Below are positions 9,256-17,455 of a DNA stretch of 64,000 bases, piece after piece. The stretch is taken from positions 95,886-159,885 of the forward strand of contig DHEF01000002.1 of NCBI GenBank assembly GCA_002399735.1, in the 5' to 3' direction. Under the pieces are notes generated by a model that was not told where the DNA came from, did not search any database, and saw only the letters and a list, made by a program, of their open reading frames with translations. The DNA comes from Chitinophagaceae bacterium UBA4857 (lineage in GTDB: Bacteria; Bacteroidota; Bacteroidia; Chitinophagales; Chitinophagaceae). The position numbers and the translations under genes were made by a program. Within the stretch, counting starts at the first letter, position 1. Each line of letters begins with the position of its first letter.

Positions 9256-10755
9256 ATGAAAAAGACACTTTATATACCATTTTTATTAATAACACTTATT
9301 ACAACTTTTATTACAGGTTGTAGTAAAAGCTTTTTAGAGCTAAAGCCTCGGGGTACAGATTTAGAAGGTAATTTTTACAGAAACGAAGAAGAAATATTTC
9401 AAGGCCTGGTAGCTGTTTACGATGTAATGCAATGGGGCAATTCAGGTGGTTATACCATGCCCATGCCATTATTAACCGTTGCTTCAGATGAAGCACATGC
9501 AGGAGGTAGCGATGCTTCAGACCAACCATCATGGGTAGCATACGACAATTTTACACTTAACCCTAACTTAGGTCCGCAAAGCGGTTTGTGGAGTAAAAAT
9601 TACACAGGCATTTACCGTGCTAATCTTTTACTTACTAAAATGGATGGTGCCACACTTAGTGCATCGTTTAAAGCAAGAGTTATAGCAGAAACAAAAGCAC
9701 TAAGAGCCTATTTCTATTTCAACTTAATTCGTTGGTTTGGTAATATACCACTTATAACCGGACCTATACCTACTTCAGAATTGTATAGCCAAACACAGGC
9801 TCCTCCGGAAGATGTGTATGCACAAATAGAAAAAGATTTAAATGAGGCCATTCCTGATTTGCCATTAACTATACCAGTTAGCGAATCAGGTAGATTGTCT
9901 CGCAGTGCGGCAAAAGCCATCTTAGGTAAAGCTATTATGTTTCAAAACGATAATACGCGTATGACACAGGCCGCACAGTTATTCAATGATATTAATACTT
10001 CTCCGGTATATCGCTTACTGGATAATTACGGCGATATTTTTCGCCCCGATAATCAATTTAATGCCGAATCAATTTTAGAAATACCACATTCTAATTTAGC
10101 AGCATGGGGCGATTGGGGTTGGATAAACGGTGGTGAAGGAAATGTTGCCCCACAATTTATTGGTATGGCCGATTATAACGGGGCAACTTATTCAGCAGGT
10201 TGGGGTTTTGCGCCCATTTCATTAGCCTTAGCCAACTTTATGAAAGATGACCCTCGCTTTGAACATACTATTATAGATGGTCTTGCCCTTAGAGCAGGCG
10301 GCGCATCTTATAATGATAGGTATCAGAATACCAATTACTTTATTAAAAAATACGCACCATTGCAAGCCTTCCGTTCGGCCATTGGTACGGCCGAATTAAA
10401 CTGGCCTATTAATGAAATTGAAATTCGTTTGGCCGATACCTATTTGTTAGAAGCAGAATGTTTGTTGCGCAGTGGTGGAAGTGCAACACGTGCAGGTCAG
10501 TTATTAAATGCAGTAAGAGACAGAGTAGATTTAGGTCCTGTTGCAGCAACATTGGATAATATATATAATGAACGTCGCATGGAGTTGGCAACCGAAGGCC
10601 ATCGCTTCTTCGATCTTATTCGCACCAATCAGGCAACAGCCGTATTGGGTCCGTTAGGTTTCACAGCACCTAAAAACAATGTATTGCCAATACCTCAGGC
10701 AGAAATAGATCTTACCCGTGGTTCATTAAAACAAAACCCAGGTTATCCGCAGTAA
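9256..10755 (+). CDS. SusD/RagB-family surface glycan-binding lipoprotein
   Basis: 499 residues with an N-terminal lipobox (FITGC, Cys at 22). SusD hallmarks: SFLELKPRGT, RANLLLTKMDG, AETKALRAYFYFNLIRWFGNIPLIT, the NEIEIRLADTYLLEAECL helix and the C-terminal NERRMELATEGHRFFDLIRT. These tetratricopeptide-like proteins cap the SusC barrel and bind the incoming glycan at the cell surface. Co-transcribed with the upstream susC. Confidence 0.93.
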   Translation: MKKTLYIPFLLITLITTFITGCSKSFLELKPRGTDLEGNFYRNEEEIFQGLVAVYDVMQWGNSGGYTMPMPLLTVASDEAHAGGSDASDQPSWVAYDNFTLNPNLGPQSGLWSKNYTGIYRANLLLTKMDGATLSASFKARVIAETKALRAYFYFNLIRWFGNIPLITGPIPTSELYSQTQAPPEDVYAQIEKDLNEAIPDLPLTIPVSESGRLSRSAAKAILGKAIMFQNDNTRMTQAAQLFNDINTSPVYRLLDNYGDIFRPDNQFNAESILEIPHSNLAAWGDWGWINGGEGNVAPQFIGMADYNGATYSAGWGFAPISLALANFMKDDPRFEHTIIDGLALRAGGASYNDRYQNTNYFIKKYAPLQAFRSAIGTAELNWPINEIEIRLADTYLLEAECLLRSGGSATRAGQLLNAVRDRVDLGPVAATLDNIYNERRMELATEGHRFFDLIRTNQATAVLGPLGFTAPKNNVLPIPQAEIDLTRGSLKQNPGYPQ

Positions 10756-10767
10756 TTTTTTGTAGTC

Positions 10768-10815
10768 AGCGACATTACTACTATCATCGTCTGTTGTGTC
10801 ACTCACTTGTACTGC
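10768..10815 (+). repeat. dispersed palindromic repeat, copy A
   Basis: Contains ATCGTCTGTTGTGTCACTCA, the core shared with copies at 17834, 25292 and, in degenerate or inverted form, 44412, 11910, 53258 and 63775. It lies in the 200-base gap after susD and may be transcribed within the operon. Confidence 0.6.
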
Positions 10816-10958
10816 ATCAATTCTATTGGCCATTGTGCTATACCCTGTATTTTAATCGGGGCCGTTCATATCGCTATTCAACATGGTGTAAATAACCTAA
10901 CAAGTTGCATAGCTTATAAAATAAACACTGTTCAATTTTAATAAATTAAAAAGAATTT

Positions 10959-11888
10959 ATGTTACATAAAATACAACTTAAACAAATACTTACTACTGCA
11001 ATGATTATTGCAGTAGTAGCGGTATTTACAAATTGTACAAAACGTGGCGACAATTTAAAACTTGGCGCCATTCCGGAAGCAAGTTTTGATCTATTACCTG
11101 GTGCTGATGCACACAGGTTTGTTGTAGTAAATAAAACACCCGGCACTTCACTTCCTTATTGGCGTACAAGCAATGGCGAAAGCTATAGTGGCGATACAGC
11201 CAGACTTTATTTTATTTTTAAAGGTACTTATGAAATAAAACTTTATTCTGTAACACAAGGCGGCTTAGACTCGGCTTCAAAAACAATCACTATTGCAGAA
11301 AATGATCCTACTGCTTGTAACCGAGCTAATGCCATTGGATTTATAGCCAGTTGCGATAAAAAAACATGGAAATTAAATCCTGCTGCCGGTGCATATAAAG
11401 TTGGTCCAGGTGTAGGTAACGGTGTTTGGTGGACCAGCGATGCAGCTGCAGTAACAGCAAGAGCTTGTGAGTTTAATGATGAATATACTTTTTCGTTTAA
11501 CGCAGAAAGAACTTTTCAATACGACAATAAAGGCGATTTTTTTGCCGATAATAATTTAGGCCCAGGTGATGGTGGCTGTCATCCAAATAGCGAATTTAAA
11601 CCTTCGCAAATGCCATGGGTTTCCGGCACTTTTAGTTATGATGTGTTAGGCGGTGGTGTAAGAGGACTAGGCCAATTACGTGTAAATGGTTTAGGCGCAC
11701 ATATTGGTTTACAGAAAGTATATAATATGGGTGAAGTACCTGTTGGTGATGGGCCAACTGTTACATCTGTAACTTATGATATATTGGAAATGCAAAGAAA
11801 CCCCGGTGGGGCTGCATACGATATTATGGTATTAGGTGTACAGATTAGCGCAGAAGGTTGGTGGACATTTACATTGCGTTCTTACTAA
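10959..11888 (+). CDS. PKD-like surface lipoprotein of the glucan locus
   Basis: 309 residues, a hydrophobic N-terminus and a lipobox ending FTNC (Cys about residue 26). Residues ~45-115 look like a PKD/Ig-fold domain (ARLYFIFKGTYEIKLYSVTQGG). The rest is Gly/Trp-rich beta structure (DKKTWKLNPAAGAYKVGPG, GVWWTSD, GGWWTFTLRSY type ending) as seen in accessory surface glycan-binding proteins placed after SusD. No catalytic motif was recognised. Position between susD and two glucanases suggests it helps bind beta-glucan at the surface; that role is inferred. Confidence 0.7.
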   Translation: MLHKIQLKQILTTAMIIAVVAVFTNCTKRGDNLKLGAIPEASFDLLPGADAHRFVVVNKTPGTSLPYWRTSNGESYSGDTARLYFIFKGTYEIKLYSVTQGGLDSASKTITIAENDPTACNRANAIGFIASCDKKTWKLNPAAGAYKVGPGVGNGVWWTSDAAAVTARACEFNDEYTFSFNAERTFQYDNKGDFFADNNLGPGDGGCHPNSEFKPSQMPWVSGTFSYDVLGGGVRGLGQLRVNGLGAHIGLQKVYNMGEVPVGDGPTVTSVTYDILEMQRNPGGAAYDIMVLGVQISAEGWWTFTLRSY

Positions 11889-11909
11889 GTTGTAATGTTA
11901 CTATGGCAA

Positions 11910-11995
11910 TAACACGATGATGCACAAAGAACAGAACGATGAACGGAGCGTCGCAACAGGCGTTCATCTGTGTTACTACAGCCGGTAACAAAAAA
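11910..11995 (-). repeat. dispersed palindromic repeat, copy E
   Basis: Hairpin GATGAACG ... CGTTCATC (8 bp) around the loop GAGCGTCGCAACAGG. It is flanked by AACACGATG and CTGTGTTACTAC...AACAAAAAA, and these same flanks enclose copy F at 63775, where the stem is different but still paired. Confidence 0.6.
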
Positions 11996-12111
11996 TATAA
12001 CTGATAAAATATTTTAAGCTTCGTTAAGTACGCTAAGCATGCAAGTTAGCAGTTAGTGCGGGGCGGGTGATTGGGTTAAGCAGCCCGCCCTCTTTTTTTA
12101 AAATTTATTCT

Positions 12112-12888
12112 ATGAAGTATATGGTTATTTTATGCCTGCTTGCCAGTATTGGCACAGGTGTGAATGCCCAGTTTAAAAAACTGGTGTGGAGCGATGAGTT
12201 TAATTATAACGGTTTACCCGATAGTACAAAATGGGGCTACGATGTAGGCGGCCATGGCTGGGGAAATAACGAAAAACAATTTTATACTCTTGCCAGAAAA
12301 CAAAATGTTTTTGTTCAGGATGGTAAGTTAACCATTAAGGCTATTAAAGAAAAGTATGAGGATAATGACTTTACATCTACCCGTTTAATTACAAAAAATA
12401 AAGGTGATTGGAAATACGGACGGGTGGAAGTAAAAGCTAAATTACCGCATGGAAGAGGCATCTGGCCTGCTATTTGGATGTTACCTACTAATTGGGAATA
12501 TGGAGGATGGCCACATAGTGGCGAAATAGATATTATGGAACATGTGGGATATTTACCTGATTCAGTTTATGGAACAGTGCATACATTAGCCTACCACCAT
12601 AGTATTGGTACACATAAATCGGCCAGTATTGCAAAGAAAGATTTAAGCAAAAAATTTTACGTATATGCATTGGAGTGGACAGAAGATGAGATGAAAATGT
12701 TGGTAGATGAAGAAGTGATGTTTACTTTTAAGAATGAAAAAAAGGGTTTTGCCGTATGGCCATTTGATAAAGAATTTCATTTATTATTAAATGTAGCTGT
12801 TGGCGGCGATTGGGGAGGCTCCAGAGGGATTGATGAAACGGTTTACCCGCAGGAACTGGTGGTGGAATATGTGCGTATATATCAATAA
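12112..12888 (+). CDS. GH16 endo-beta-1,3(1,3;1,4)-glucanase (laminarinase-type)
   Basis: 258 residues from the ATG at 12112, followed by a signal peptide ending VNAQ; a GTG 45 bases upstream would spoil the signal peptide. The GH16 active site GEIDIMEHVG is present with nucleophile Glu138, Asp140 and acid/base Glu143. KLVWSDEFNYNGLPD, GHGWGNNEKQFYT and LPHGRGIWPAIWMLP line the cleft as in laminarinases, and NVAVGGDWGG precedes the last strands. Secreted or periplasmic. It cleaves internal linkages of laminarin-like glucans for uptake by the adjacent SusC/SusD pair. Confidence 0.93.
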   Translation: MKYMVILCLLASIGTGVNAQFKKLVWSDEFNYNGLPDSTKWGYDVGGHGWGNNEKQFYTLARKQNVFVQDGKLTIKAIKEKYEDNDFTSTRLITKNKGDWKYGRVEVKAKLPHGRGIWPAIWMLPTNWEYGGWPHSGEIDIMEHVGYLPDSVYGTVHTLAYHHSIGTHKSASIAKKDLSKKFYVYALEWTEDEMKMLVDEEVMFTFKNEKKGFAVWPFDKEFHLLLNVAVGGDWGGSRGIDETVYPQELVVEYVRIYQ

Positions 12889-12901
12889 TTAAAATTACAG
12901 C

Positions 12902-14110
12902 ATGAAGTTATTATATGTGTTAGTATTAGTTGTTTGTATAAGTTGTAGTAAAGGTGGAAGTAATGACAGCGGTGGTGAAACACCCGGCCCTTTGCCACAA
13001 ATAAGTATTACTGATTTATCGCTTTTTGAGGGAAATGCCGGTACGGCTACTTTTCCGGTAGAGGTAAGATTAAGTGCTAAGTACCCGAAAGAAGTAACCG
13101 TGCAGTATAGCACCATTGAAGGGTTTGCAAAAGCCGGTGAAGATTTTACGGCTGTTGCCGGACAAACATTAACGTTTGCACCTAACGAAACTACTAAGAC
13201 CATTAATATAACTGTAGTGGCTGATTTGATAAAAGAAGGTGATGATGATTTTATAGTTCGTCTATCTGCACCGGTAAATGCGACCATTTCCAAAGCAGAT
13301 GCAACTGTAATTATTCGTAATGACGATACTAAGGTTGCATTTACTAACACCGGTTATGAAGCACCAACAACATACACCGGCTTTACATTAGATTGGGCGG
13401 ATGAGTTTAATGGTACAGCTTTGGATGCATCGATATGGAGTCATCAGAATGGTGATGGTTGTCCGGGTAATTGTGGTTGGGGTAATAATGAATTACAATA
13501 TTATACCAGCAGACCACAAAACTTTTTCTTCCAGGATGGCAAGCTGATTATTGAAGCTAATAAAGAATCTTTTAGTGGTAAAAATTATACTTCGTCAAAA
13601 ATATTAACCAGTGGAAAAAAGAAGATGAAGTATGGTAGAATTGATATACGTGCCAAGCTACCGACAGGGCAGGGTATATGGCCAGCATTCTGGATGATGC
13701 CGCAGGATGATGTATATGGTGGTTGGCCGGCAAGTGGTGAAATTGATATTATGGAAATGGTTGGCCATGAGCCTAACCGTACACATGGCACAGTACATTA
13801 TGGTACTGCCTGGAATGATCGTAAGTATATTACAAAAAGTACAACAGCACCCACTGGTACTTTACATGATAAATTTTATGTGTACTCTGTTGAGTGGAAA
13901 GAAAATGAAATAAAATGGTTTTTGGATGGCAACTTGTTTGCTACATTTACCAAAGCTGATGTAGGTACTTACAACTATCCGTTTAACGAATATTTTTATT
14001 TAATCTTTAATATGGCTGTTGGTGGCGATTGGCCGCAGAGTCCCAATGCTACTACATATTTTCCGCAATGGTTGATTGTTGATTATGTAAGAGTGTACAA
14101 ACCAAACTAA
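12902..14110 (+). CDS. lipoprotein with Calx-beta domain fused to GH16 glucanase
   Basis: 402 residues, lipobox ISCS (Cys at ~15), a Gly/Ser linker, one Calx-beta domain (~33-145, ending ADATVIIRNDDT) and a GH16 domain (~165-402). Catalytic GEIDIMEMVGHEP gives Glu280, Asp282 and Glu285; GDGCPGNCGWGNNELQYYT and LPTGQGIWPAFWMMP are typical of beta-1,3-glucanases. Thirteen bases separate it from the other GH16 gene. The lipid anchor and the Calx-beta spacer suggest cell-surface attack on polymer, while the simpler paralogue upstream may act in the periplasm (inference). Confidence 0.93.
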   Translation: MKLLYVLVLVVCISCSKGGSNDSGGETPGPLPQISITDLSLFEGNAGTATFPVEVRLSAKYPKEVTVQYSTIEGFAKAGEDFTAVAGQTLTFAPNETTKTINITVVADLIKEGDDDFIVRLSAPVNATISKADATVIIRNDDTKVAFTNTGYEAPTTYTGFTLDWADEFNGTALDASIWSHQNGDGCPGNCGWGNNELQYYTSRPQNFFFQDGKLIIEANKESFSGKNYTSSKILTSGKKKMKYGRIDIRAKLPTGQGIWPAFWMMPQDDVYGGWPASGEIDIMEMVGHEPNRTHGTVHYGTAWNDRKYITKSTTAPTGTLHDKFYVYSVEWKENEIKWFLDGNLFATFTKADVGTYNYPFNEYFYLIFNMAVGGDWPQSPNATTYFPQWLIVDYVRVYKPN

Positions 14111-14158
14111 TGTATGAGGTTCGGTTGAAAAATATTTTTAATTTTTTTTTGAAAAATA

Positions 14159-14189
14159 TTTGGCAGTAAAATCTACTCCCTTATCTTTG
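14159..14189 (+). promoter_or_regulatory. bacteroidetal promoter of tRNA-Val
   Basis: TTTG at 14159-14162 and an exact TATCTTTG at 14182-14189, 19 bases apart, matching the Bacteroidota -33 (TTTG) and -7 (TAnnTTTG) elements. Transcription would start a few bases before the tRNA at 14209. Confidence 0.8.
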
Positions 14190-14208
14190 CACTCCCAATC
14201 GGGAAAAA

Positions 14209-14283
14209 GGGAGTTTAGCTCAGTTGGTTCAGAGCATCTGCCTTACAAGCAGAGGGTCGGCGGTTCGAGCCCGTCAACTCCCA
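14209..14283 (+). tRNA. tRNA-Val (anticodon TAC)
   Basis: Acceptor GGGAGTT pairs with AACTCCC plus a discriminator A. The anticodon stem TCTGC/GCAGA encloses loop CTTACAA (anticodon TAC), and the T-arm CGGCGGTTCGAGCCCGTC is present. The 3' CCA is not encoded. It is complete and preceded by a strong promoter. Confidence 0.95.
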
Positions 14284-14287
14284 CAAT

Positions 14288-14320
14288 AAAAAAGCCTTCA
14301 CTAAAAGTGAAGGCTTTTTT
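14288..14320 (+). terminator. terminator after tRNA-Val
   Basis: AAAAAAGCCTTCACT, three-base loop, AGTGAAGGCTTTTTT: a near-perfect hairpin ending in a T-run directly after the tRNA. Confidence 0.9.
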
Positions 14321-14333
14321 ATTGCTATGTATG

Positions 14334-14597
14334 ATGTACTGGATAGTTTATATATTATATTCTACAAAAAGAGATCGTTATTACATTGGCTATACAGGTG
14401 ATAATCTTGCGGGGCGTATTCGAAAACACAACAGCAATCACAAGGGCTTTACAGGTGGTGTCGATGATTGGGTGCTTAAGTATACTGAAACTTATGATGA
14501 TAAATCAGAGGCTCAAAAAAGAGAATTACTAATTAAATCTTGGAAGAGTCGAAAGCGTATTGAACTTTTAGTTCGGAGTTCAGATCACTCCGGCTAA
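14334..14597 (+). CDS. GIY-YIG endonuclease-like protein inserted at tRNA-Val
   Basis: About 87 residues from the ATG at 14334 (another ATG at 14331). A longer reading begins upstream inside the tRNA and is artefactual. It carries VYILYSTKRDRYYIGYT (the GIY-YIG core), GRIRKHN and KSWKSRKRIELL, the usual length for UvrC/YhbQ-like stand-alone GIY-YIG proteins. Its last codons (RSSDHSG) fall in a degenerate tRNA copy, so its 3' end appears borrowed from tRNA sequence. Flanked by tRNA-Val and a tRNA remnant, it behaves like a small mobile endonuclease; activity is not shown. Confidence 0.85.
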   Translation: MYWIVYILYSTKRDRYYIGYTGDNLAGRIRKHNSNHKGFTGGVDDWVLKYTETYDDKSEAQKRELLIKSWKSRKRIELLVRSSDHSG

Positions 14598-14637
14598 CAG
14601 GCCGGAGGGGTCGGCGGTTCGAGCCCGTCAACTTCCA
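14570..14637 (+). pseudogene. degenerate tRNA-Val copy
   Basis: From TAGTTCGGAGTTCAG the sequence follows tRNA-Val: D-arm remains, an altered anticodon arm (CTCCGGC/GCCGGAG), then an exact T-arm block GGTCGGCGGTTCGAGCCCG and acceptor AACTTCCA with one change. The 5' acceptor strand is missing and the anticodon loop has the wrong size, so it should not make a tRNA. It sits opposite the intact tRNA across the GIY-YIG gene. Confidence 0.75.
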
Positions 14638-14840
14638 CAGAAAGCCTTGCATCATGCTGGGCTTTGTTGTTTTTATACCAATCCCTTCTTTAGTTTTTCT
14701 CAACTACCGATTCTCAATAAGATACTTTAAACGAAATTCCAACTACAATTTTTATTTGTTGCTTTATCATTCATAAAAAAGACGAAGCCTAAAAAGGCTA
14801 ACTAACTTTTTTATCTGTGAAAATAAAAATTTGCAAACAG
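14606..14840 (+). repeat. tRNA-3'-end segment, copy 1 of 2 (see 61148)
   Basis: About 235 bases, from the tRNA T-arm through a GCCTTGCATCATGCTGGGC hairpin, TTTATACCAATCC, ACTTTAAACGAAATTCC and GGCTAACTAACTTTTTTAT to TTTGCAAACA, match 61148-61380 with scattered differences. It is non-coding, and is followed by unremarkable A+T-rich sequence up to 14936. Confidence 0.8.
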
Positions 14841-14936
14841 TATTTTAAAATTGGGTTTGAGACTTCCCTAAAATTGCAAATATTATTTTAAAGAGCTTAG
14901 GCTGTCAGTATAAATTTGCGAAGCAATTTTTTATTA

Positions 14937-15050
14937 TTAACTCATCTTATTATCCTCCTTCACCACCTGCTTTAAATATTGTAACCTAGAGGTAGATGTA
15001 ATTTTATCATCGTCCTGAACCTTTACAATTTTATAAACTGTATCGTTGTG
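14937..15050 (-). pseudogene. short coding-like remnant, unrecognised
   Basis: Minus-strand frame of 37 codons closing at 14937 and reading HNDTVYKIVKVQDDD ... LKQVVKEDNKMS, with a stop just upstream and no start. Composition looks protein-like but the family is not recognised. It may be the tail of a lost gene or chance. Confidence 0.25.
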
Positions 15051-15198
15051 CTATTCCTAATAACAATCTTATCCGGTGTATTTTGAGGAGATTGGTTGTG
15101 TGAGGTGAATAGTGAAAATTGTTTTCATTACTACACCGTTTTACTCGCCTGGCATACAGTATAACTTTCTCATTTTTACAACTACTAAATGTAATAGC

Positions 15199-15476
15199 TT
15201 ACAAACTTTTATAAATATTTCCCAGCGGTAATTCAATGCTGCCAATAATTATTTTTTGACGGTTGTAGTAAGTTGTTTTTGCTTCATTTACCATAAAAGA
15301 ACGATGCACTCTTTTAAACGGTGGATCGGGTAAAGACTTTCCAGATTCTTCATGGTCATATGAATAATGTGTTTATCAGTTGTTGTGTGCAACAGCATAT
15401 AATCACGAATGGACTGGATGTACAAAATATCAACATGCAACATTTTTACACAGGCCGTCCTAACACAAAACCCGTT
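15199..15476 (-). pseudogene. LytTR DNA-binding domain remnant, frameshifted
   Basis: The minus strand encodes VKMLHVDILYIQSIRDYMLL ... HMTMKNLESL, then after a one-base frame change near 15328-15342 continues LPDPPFKRVHRSFMVN ... IELPLGNIYKSL and stops at 15199. This is the LytTR fold (DILYIQSIRDY, F-x-RVHRS-x-MVN, PLG-x-YK). There is no start codon and a stop lies just upstream, so it is the dead end of an AlgR/LytR-type response regulator gene. Confidence 0.75.
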
Positions 15477-15523
15477 TTAGAAATTTCTTTGGACAATAAT
15501 TGTAACAAATCTTACTTTCATTT

Positions 15524-16771
15524 TTACACTGCATCATAGGTTATATTCACCAACTCATCGCCACTCACAATAGTCCTCAATCCTTCACCGGATTTCTCTT
15601 TATAAGCCTTAGCATGCTGCATCTCGACAAAAGTATACTGGTTATGTAGCTTTAGCTCTTCAGATTCCGGTGTATGGTGAAAAAATCCAACCTTTGTATT
15701 TTGGTCTAAAAAGGTAAGGGTAACAGGCTGCTTTGTAGGGGCATAAACTCCCGGATGCTCAGGATCAATAACCTCACCAATCATTTGTTCGGTCATACCT
15801 AAACGGTGTAACCTTTCCAGGTATTTTTTGCTATAATCTTTTTTGATTTCAGTTGGTAAAAACGATTTTTCAATAAGTGCCATCACTTCATTACGCTTGC
15901 TTAATAGTTGTGTAAGCAAGCGCCTGATTCTTACAGGTTGTACACCCAGTTTATCGGCAAATACCCTAAAGTCTGCTTGTCCAAAAAATCCATACTTTTC
16001 ATAAAAAGTACTTTGATGATCACCGGCATATAAATCCAGTGCCATATCTGGCTCAGTGGGAACATGAAGCAGGGTACACATCACATCATAGGCAGGTGTT
16101 AAGGTATAATCGCCCATGGCAGTTTGTATCAGCGAAAAGTTTTTTAAATGTGCATCACCATTAGAAAAGATATAATTGAATAGCACCAGTTTAAAAAAAC
16201 TTTCCAGGGTGGGGGTATAGGCTGCTACATGTAACTTTATTAACTTCCCTATTTCCTCATAGGTGCCATTGTATTTAAAATCTTCCTCAGACCCCGCAGT
16301 CTGCCGGCTTCGGCCGCTCAATTGCGCCATATCTTCCTGCAGGTACTTGGTTCCATCTGGCTTTACATCAAAACGTCGCGTAATGTAGGCAGGGGTGCCG
16401 TCCTCGAAATAAATAACGGCATTGGCTGCTGTTTTAATGTTAAACACCTGTCGGGCAATTTGCATCGTCAGGTGTTCATTCTCCGGTGTAATATCCGGAT
16501 TAGCCAACAGGCTTCCGGGAGGGATGGGTTTAATAATATATTGTCCGTCTGTATCCGTCAGTACTAAGTCCTTACTGTTTAAACGTAAAGAATACTTCAG
16601 CTGCACGCCGGAAATAGACAATCGTTTTGTTTTTTGCTGATAGGCGGCAATCGTATCAACGGAAGGTGCTTTAAACGGTAATATGGTCGATACTTTTACG
16701 CCATTAAACAATTCTTTCCTGCAAGCAGGGCAGTAGCTTTCAATATTCGCTTTATAACATCCCGGGCACAT
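15524..16771 (-). CDS. hipT: HipT-type HipA-like Ser/Thr kinase toxin with N-terminal zinc ribbon
   Basis: 415 residues. It starts with CPGC ... CPAC (residues 2-17), a zinc-ribbon-like addition, and then lacks the HipA N-terminal subdomain, which is encoded separately upstream. The Gly-rich loop is KRLSISGVQLKYS with Ser52 and Ser54 in the place of the autophosphorylated serines of HipA/HipT. The catalytic loop is NGDAHLKN (Asp206) and the metal-binding motif AYDV (Asp229), all intact. Known HipA/HipT kinases inactivate tRNA synthetases and arrest growth. It is third in hipB-hipS-hipT, two bases after hipS. The target here is unknown. Confidence 0.85.
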   Translation of the reverse strand: MCPGCYKANIESYCPACRKELFNGVKVSTILPFKAPSVDTIAAYQQKTKRLSISGVQLKYSLRLNSKDLVLTDTDGQYIIKPIPPGSLLANPDITPENEHLTMQIARQVFNIKTAANAVIYFEDGTPAYITRRFDVKPDGTKYLQEDMAQLSGRSRQTAGSEEDFKYNGTYEEIGKLIKLHVAAYTPTLESFFKLVLFNYIFSNGDAHLKNFSLIQTAMGDYTLTPAYDVMCTLLHVPTEPDMALDLYAGDHQSTFYEKYGFFGQADFRVFADKLGVQPVRIRRLLTQLLSKRNEVMALIEKSFLPTEIKKDYSKKYLERLHRLGMTEQMIGEVIDPEHPGVYAPTKQPVTLTFLDQNTKVGFFHHTPESEELKLHNQYTFVEMQHAKAYKEKSGEGLRTIVSGDELVNITYDAV

Positions 16772-16773
16772 GA

Positions 16774-17100
16774 TTAATCTTTTAATTCGGTTACGGTAAT
16801 AGCACCAATCGTATCTTCTCCGGCCGTTTTTAGTAAACGGGTAAAATCATCTGTTTCATCAATCTTCAACAAGCGGCACTGTATATCTTTGTTAATCCCT
16901 TCCGATAACAAACCGGCAAAAAACGGGAATAAAATGTTGCTTTCGTGTACCTGCTTACTTTTGGGTAGGGTTAAACTAATGGCCGGCATTTCCGAACTTT
17001 GAAAGTAAGCTTCCTCATAGGTAAAAAGGTAATGGTCCGGAGTTTTTTTCTCCAGATAACCTGCCGGTATCCTGTTATAATACACTATTCCCTTTGTCAT
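16774..17100 (-). CDS. hipS: HipS-type protein (detached HipA N-terminal subdomain)
   Basis: 108 residues: GIVYYNRIPAGYLEKK, HYLFTYEEAYFQSSEMPAISLTLP, LFPFFAGLLSEGINKDIQC and DDFTRLLKTAGEDTIGAITV, the complete Couple_hipA pattern that in classic HipA occupies the first ~100 residues. As a separate gene between hipB and hipT it matches HipBST modules, where the small S protein, not HipB, neutralises the kinase in the studied E. coli O127 case. Antitoxin function here is inferred from that arrangement. Confidence 0.85.
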   Translation of the reverse strand: MTKGIVYYNRIPAGYLEKKTPDHYLFTYEEAYFQSSEMPAISLTLPKSKQVHESNILFPFFAGLLSEGINKDIQCRLLKIDETDDFTRLLKTAGEDTIGAITVTELKD

Positions 17101-17105
17101 TTGCT

Positions 17106-17315
17106 TTAATTAACTACCTTAACTTGTACCAATATCTCCAGGCCTAATACCAGGGCTAGTTTTTCCAGCGTACCTATTGCAGGGTTGCCTTTACCATTTT
17201 CTACCTGGTTGATGGTTCGGGTGTTTACACCGCTCATTTCTGCTAGGTCTTCCTGTCTTATCTGCAAAAACTCCCGTCTTTGCTTAAACATATACCCGAT
17301 TTGCTCAATGTTCAT
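17106..17315 (-). CDS. hipB: HipB-type XRE regulator
   Basis: 69 residues, a single Cro/CI helix-turn-helix: YMFKQRREFLQIRQEDLAEM, then SGVNTRTINQVENGKGNPAI and a short hydrophobic tail. It is first gene of the three-gene toxin operon, five bases before hipS. The region directly upstream of its ATG (17313-17315) holds repeated operator-like sequences, so autorepression is likely. Confidence 0.85.
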   Translation of the reverse strand: MNIEQIGYMFKQRREFLQIRQEDLAEMSGVNTRTINQVENGKGNPAIGTLEKLALVLGLEILVQVKVVN

Positions 17316-17316
17316 C

Positions 17317-17455
17317 TGAATTATAATACTGATTTAGGGTAAATTTAATCATTATTACTAATATTATCAATAAAATATGAATTATAATACTGATTTGTGC
17401 TAAAAATAAGCACAAAGAGTAGGATTTGTCTTAAATCGGTATTATAATTCGGATT
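17317..17455 (-). promoter_or_regulatory. hipBST operator/promoter region with three repeated sites
   Basis: TGAATTATAATACTGATTT occurs at 17317 and again at 17378. An inverted copy, AAATCGGTATTATAATTC, lies at 17433. Between copies two and three is a perfect 8-bp inverted repeat TTTGTGCT/AGCACAAA (17394-17416). Sites 1 and 3 flank the likely promoter; site 1 touches the hipB start, so bound HipB could also block translation initiation or early transcription. Confidence 0.75.

Noticed and set aside
14160..14333. Open frame through tRNA-Val continuing into the GIY-YIG gene
   Set aside because: It translates the tRNA itself and its terminator; the ATG at 14334 gives a normal-sized GIY-YIG protein.
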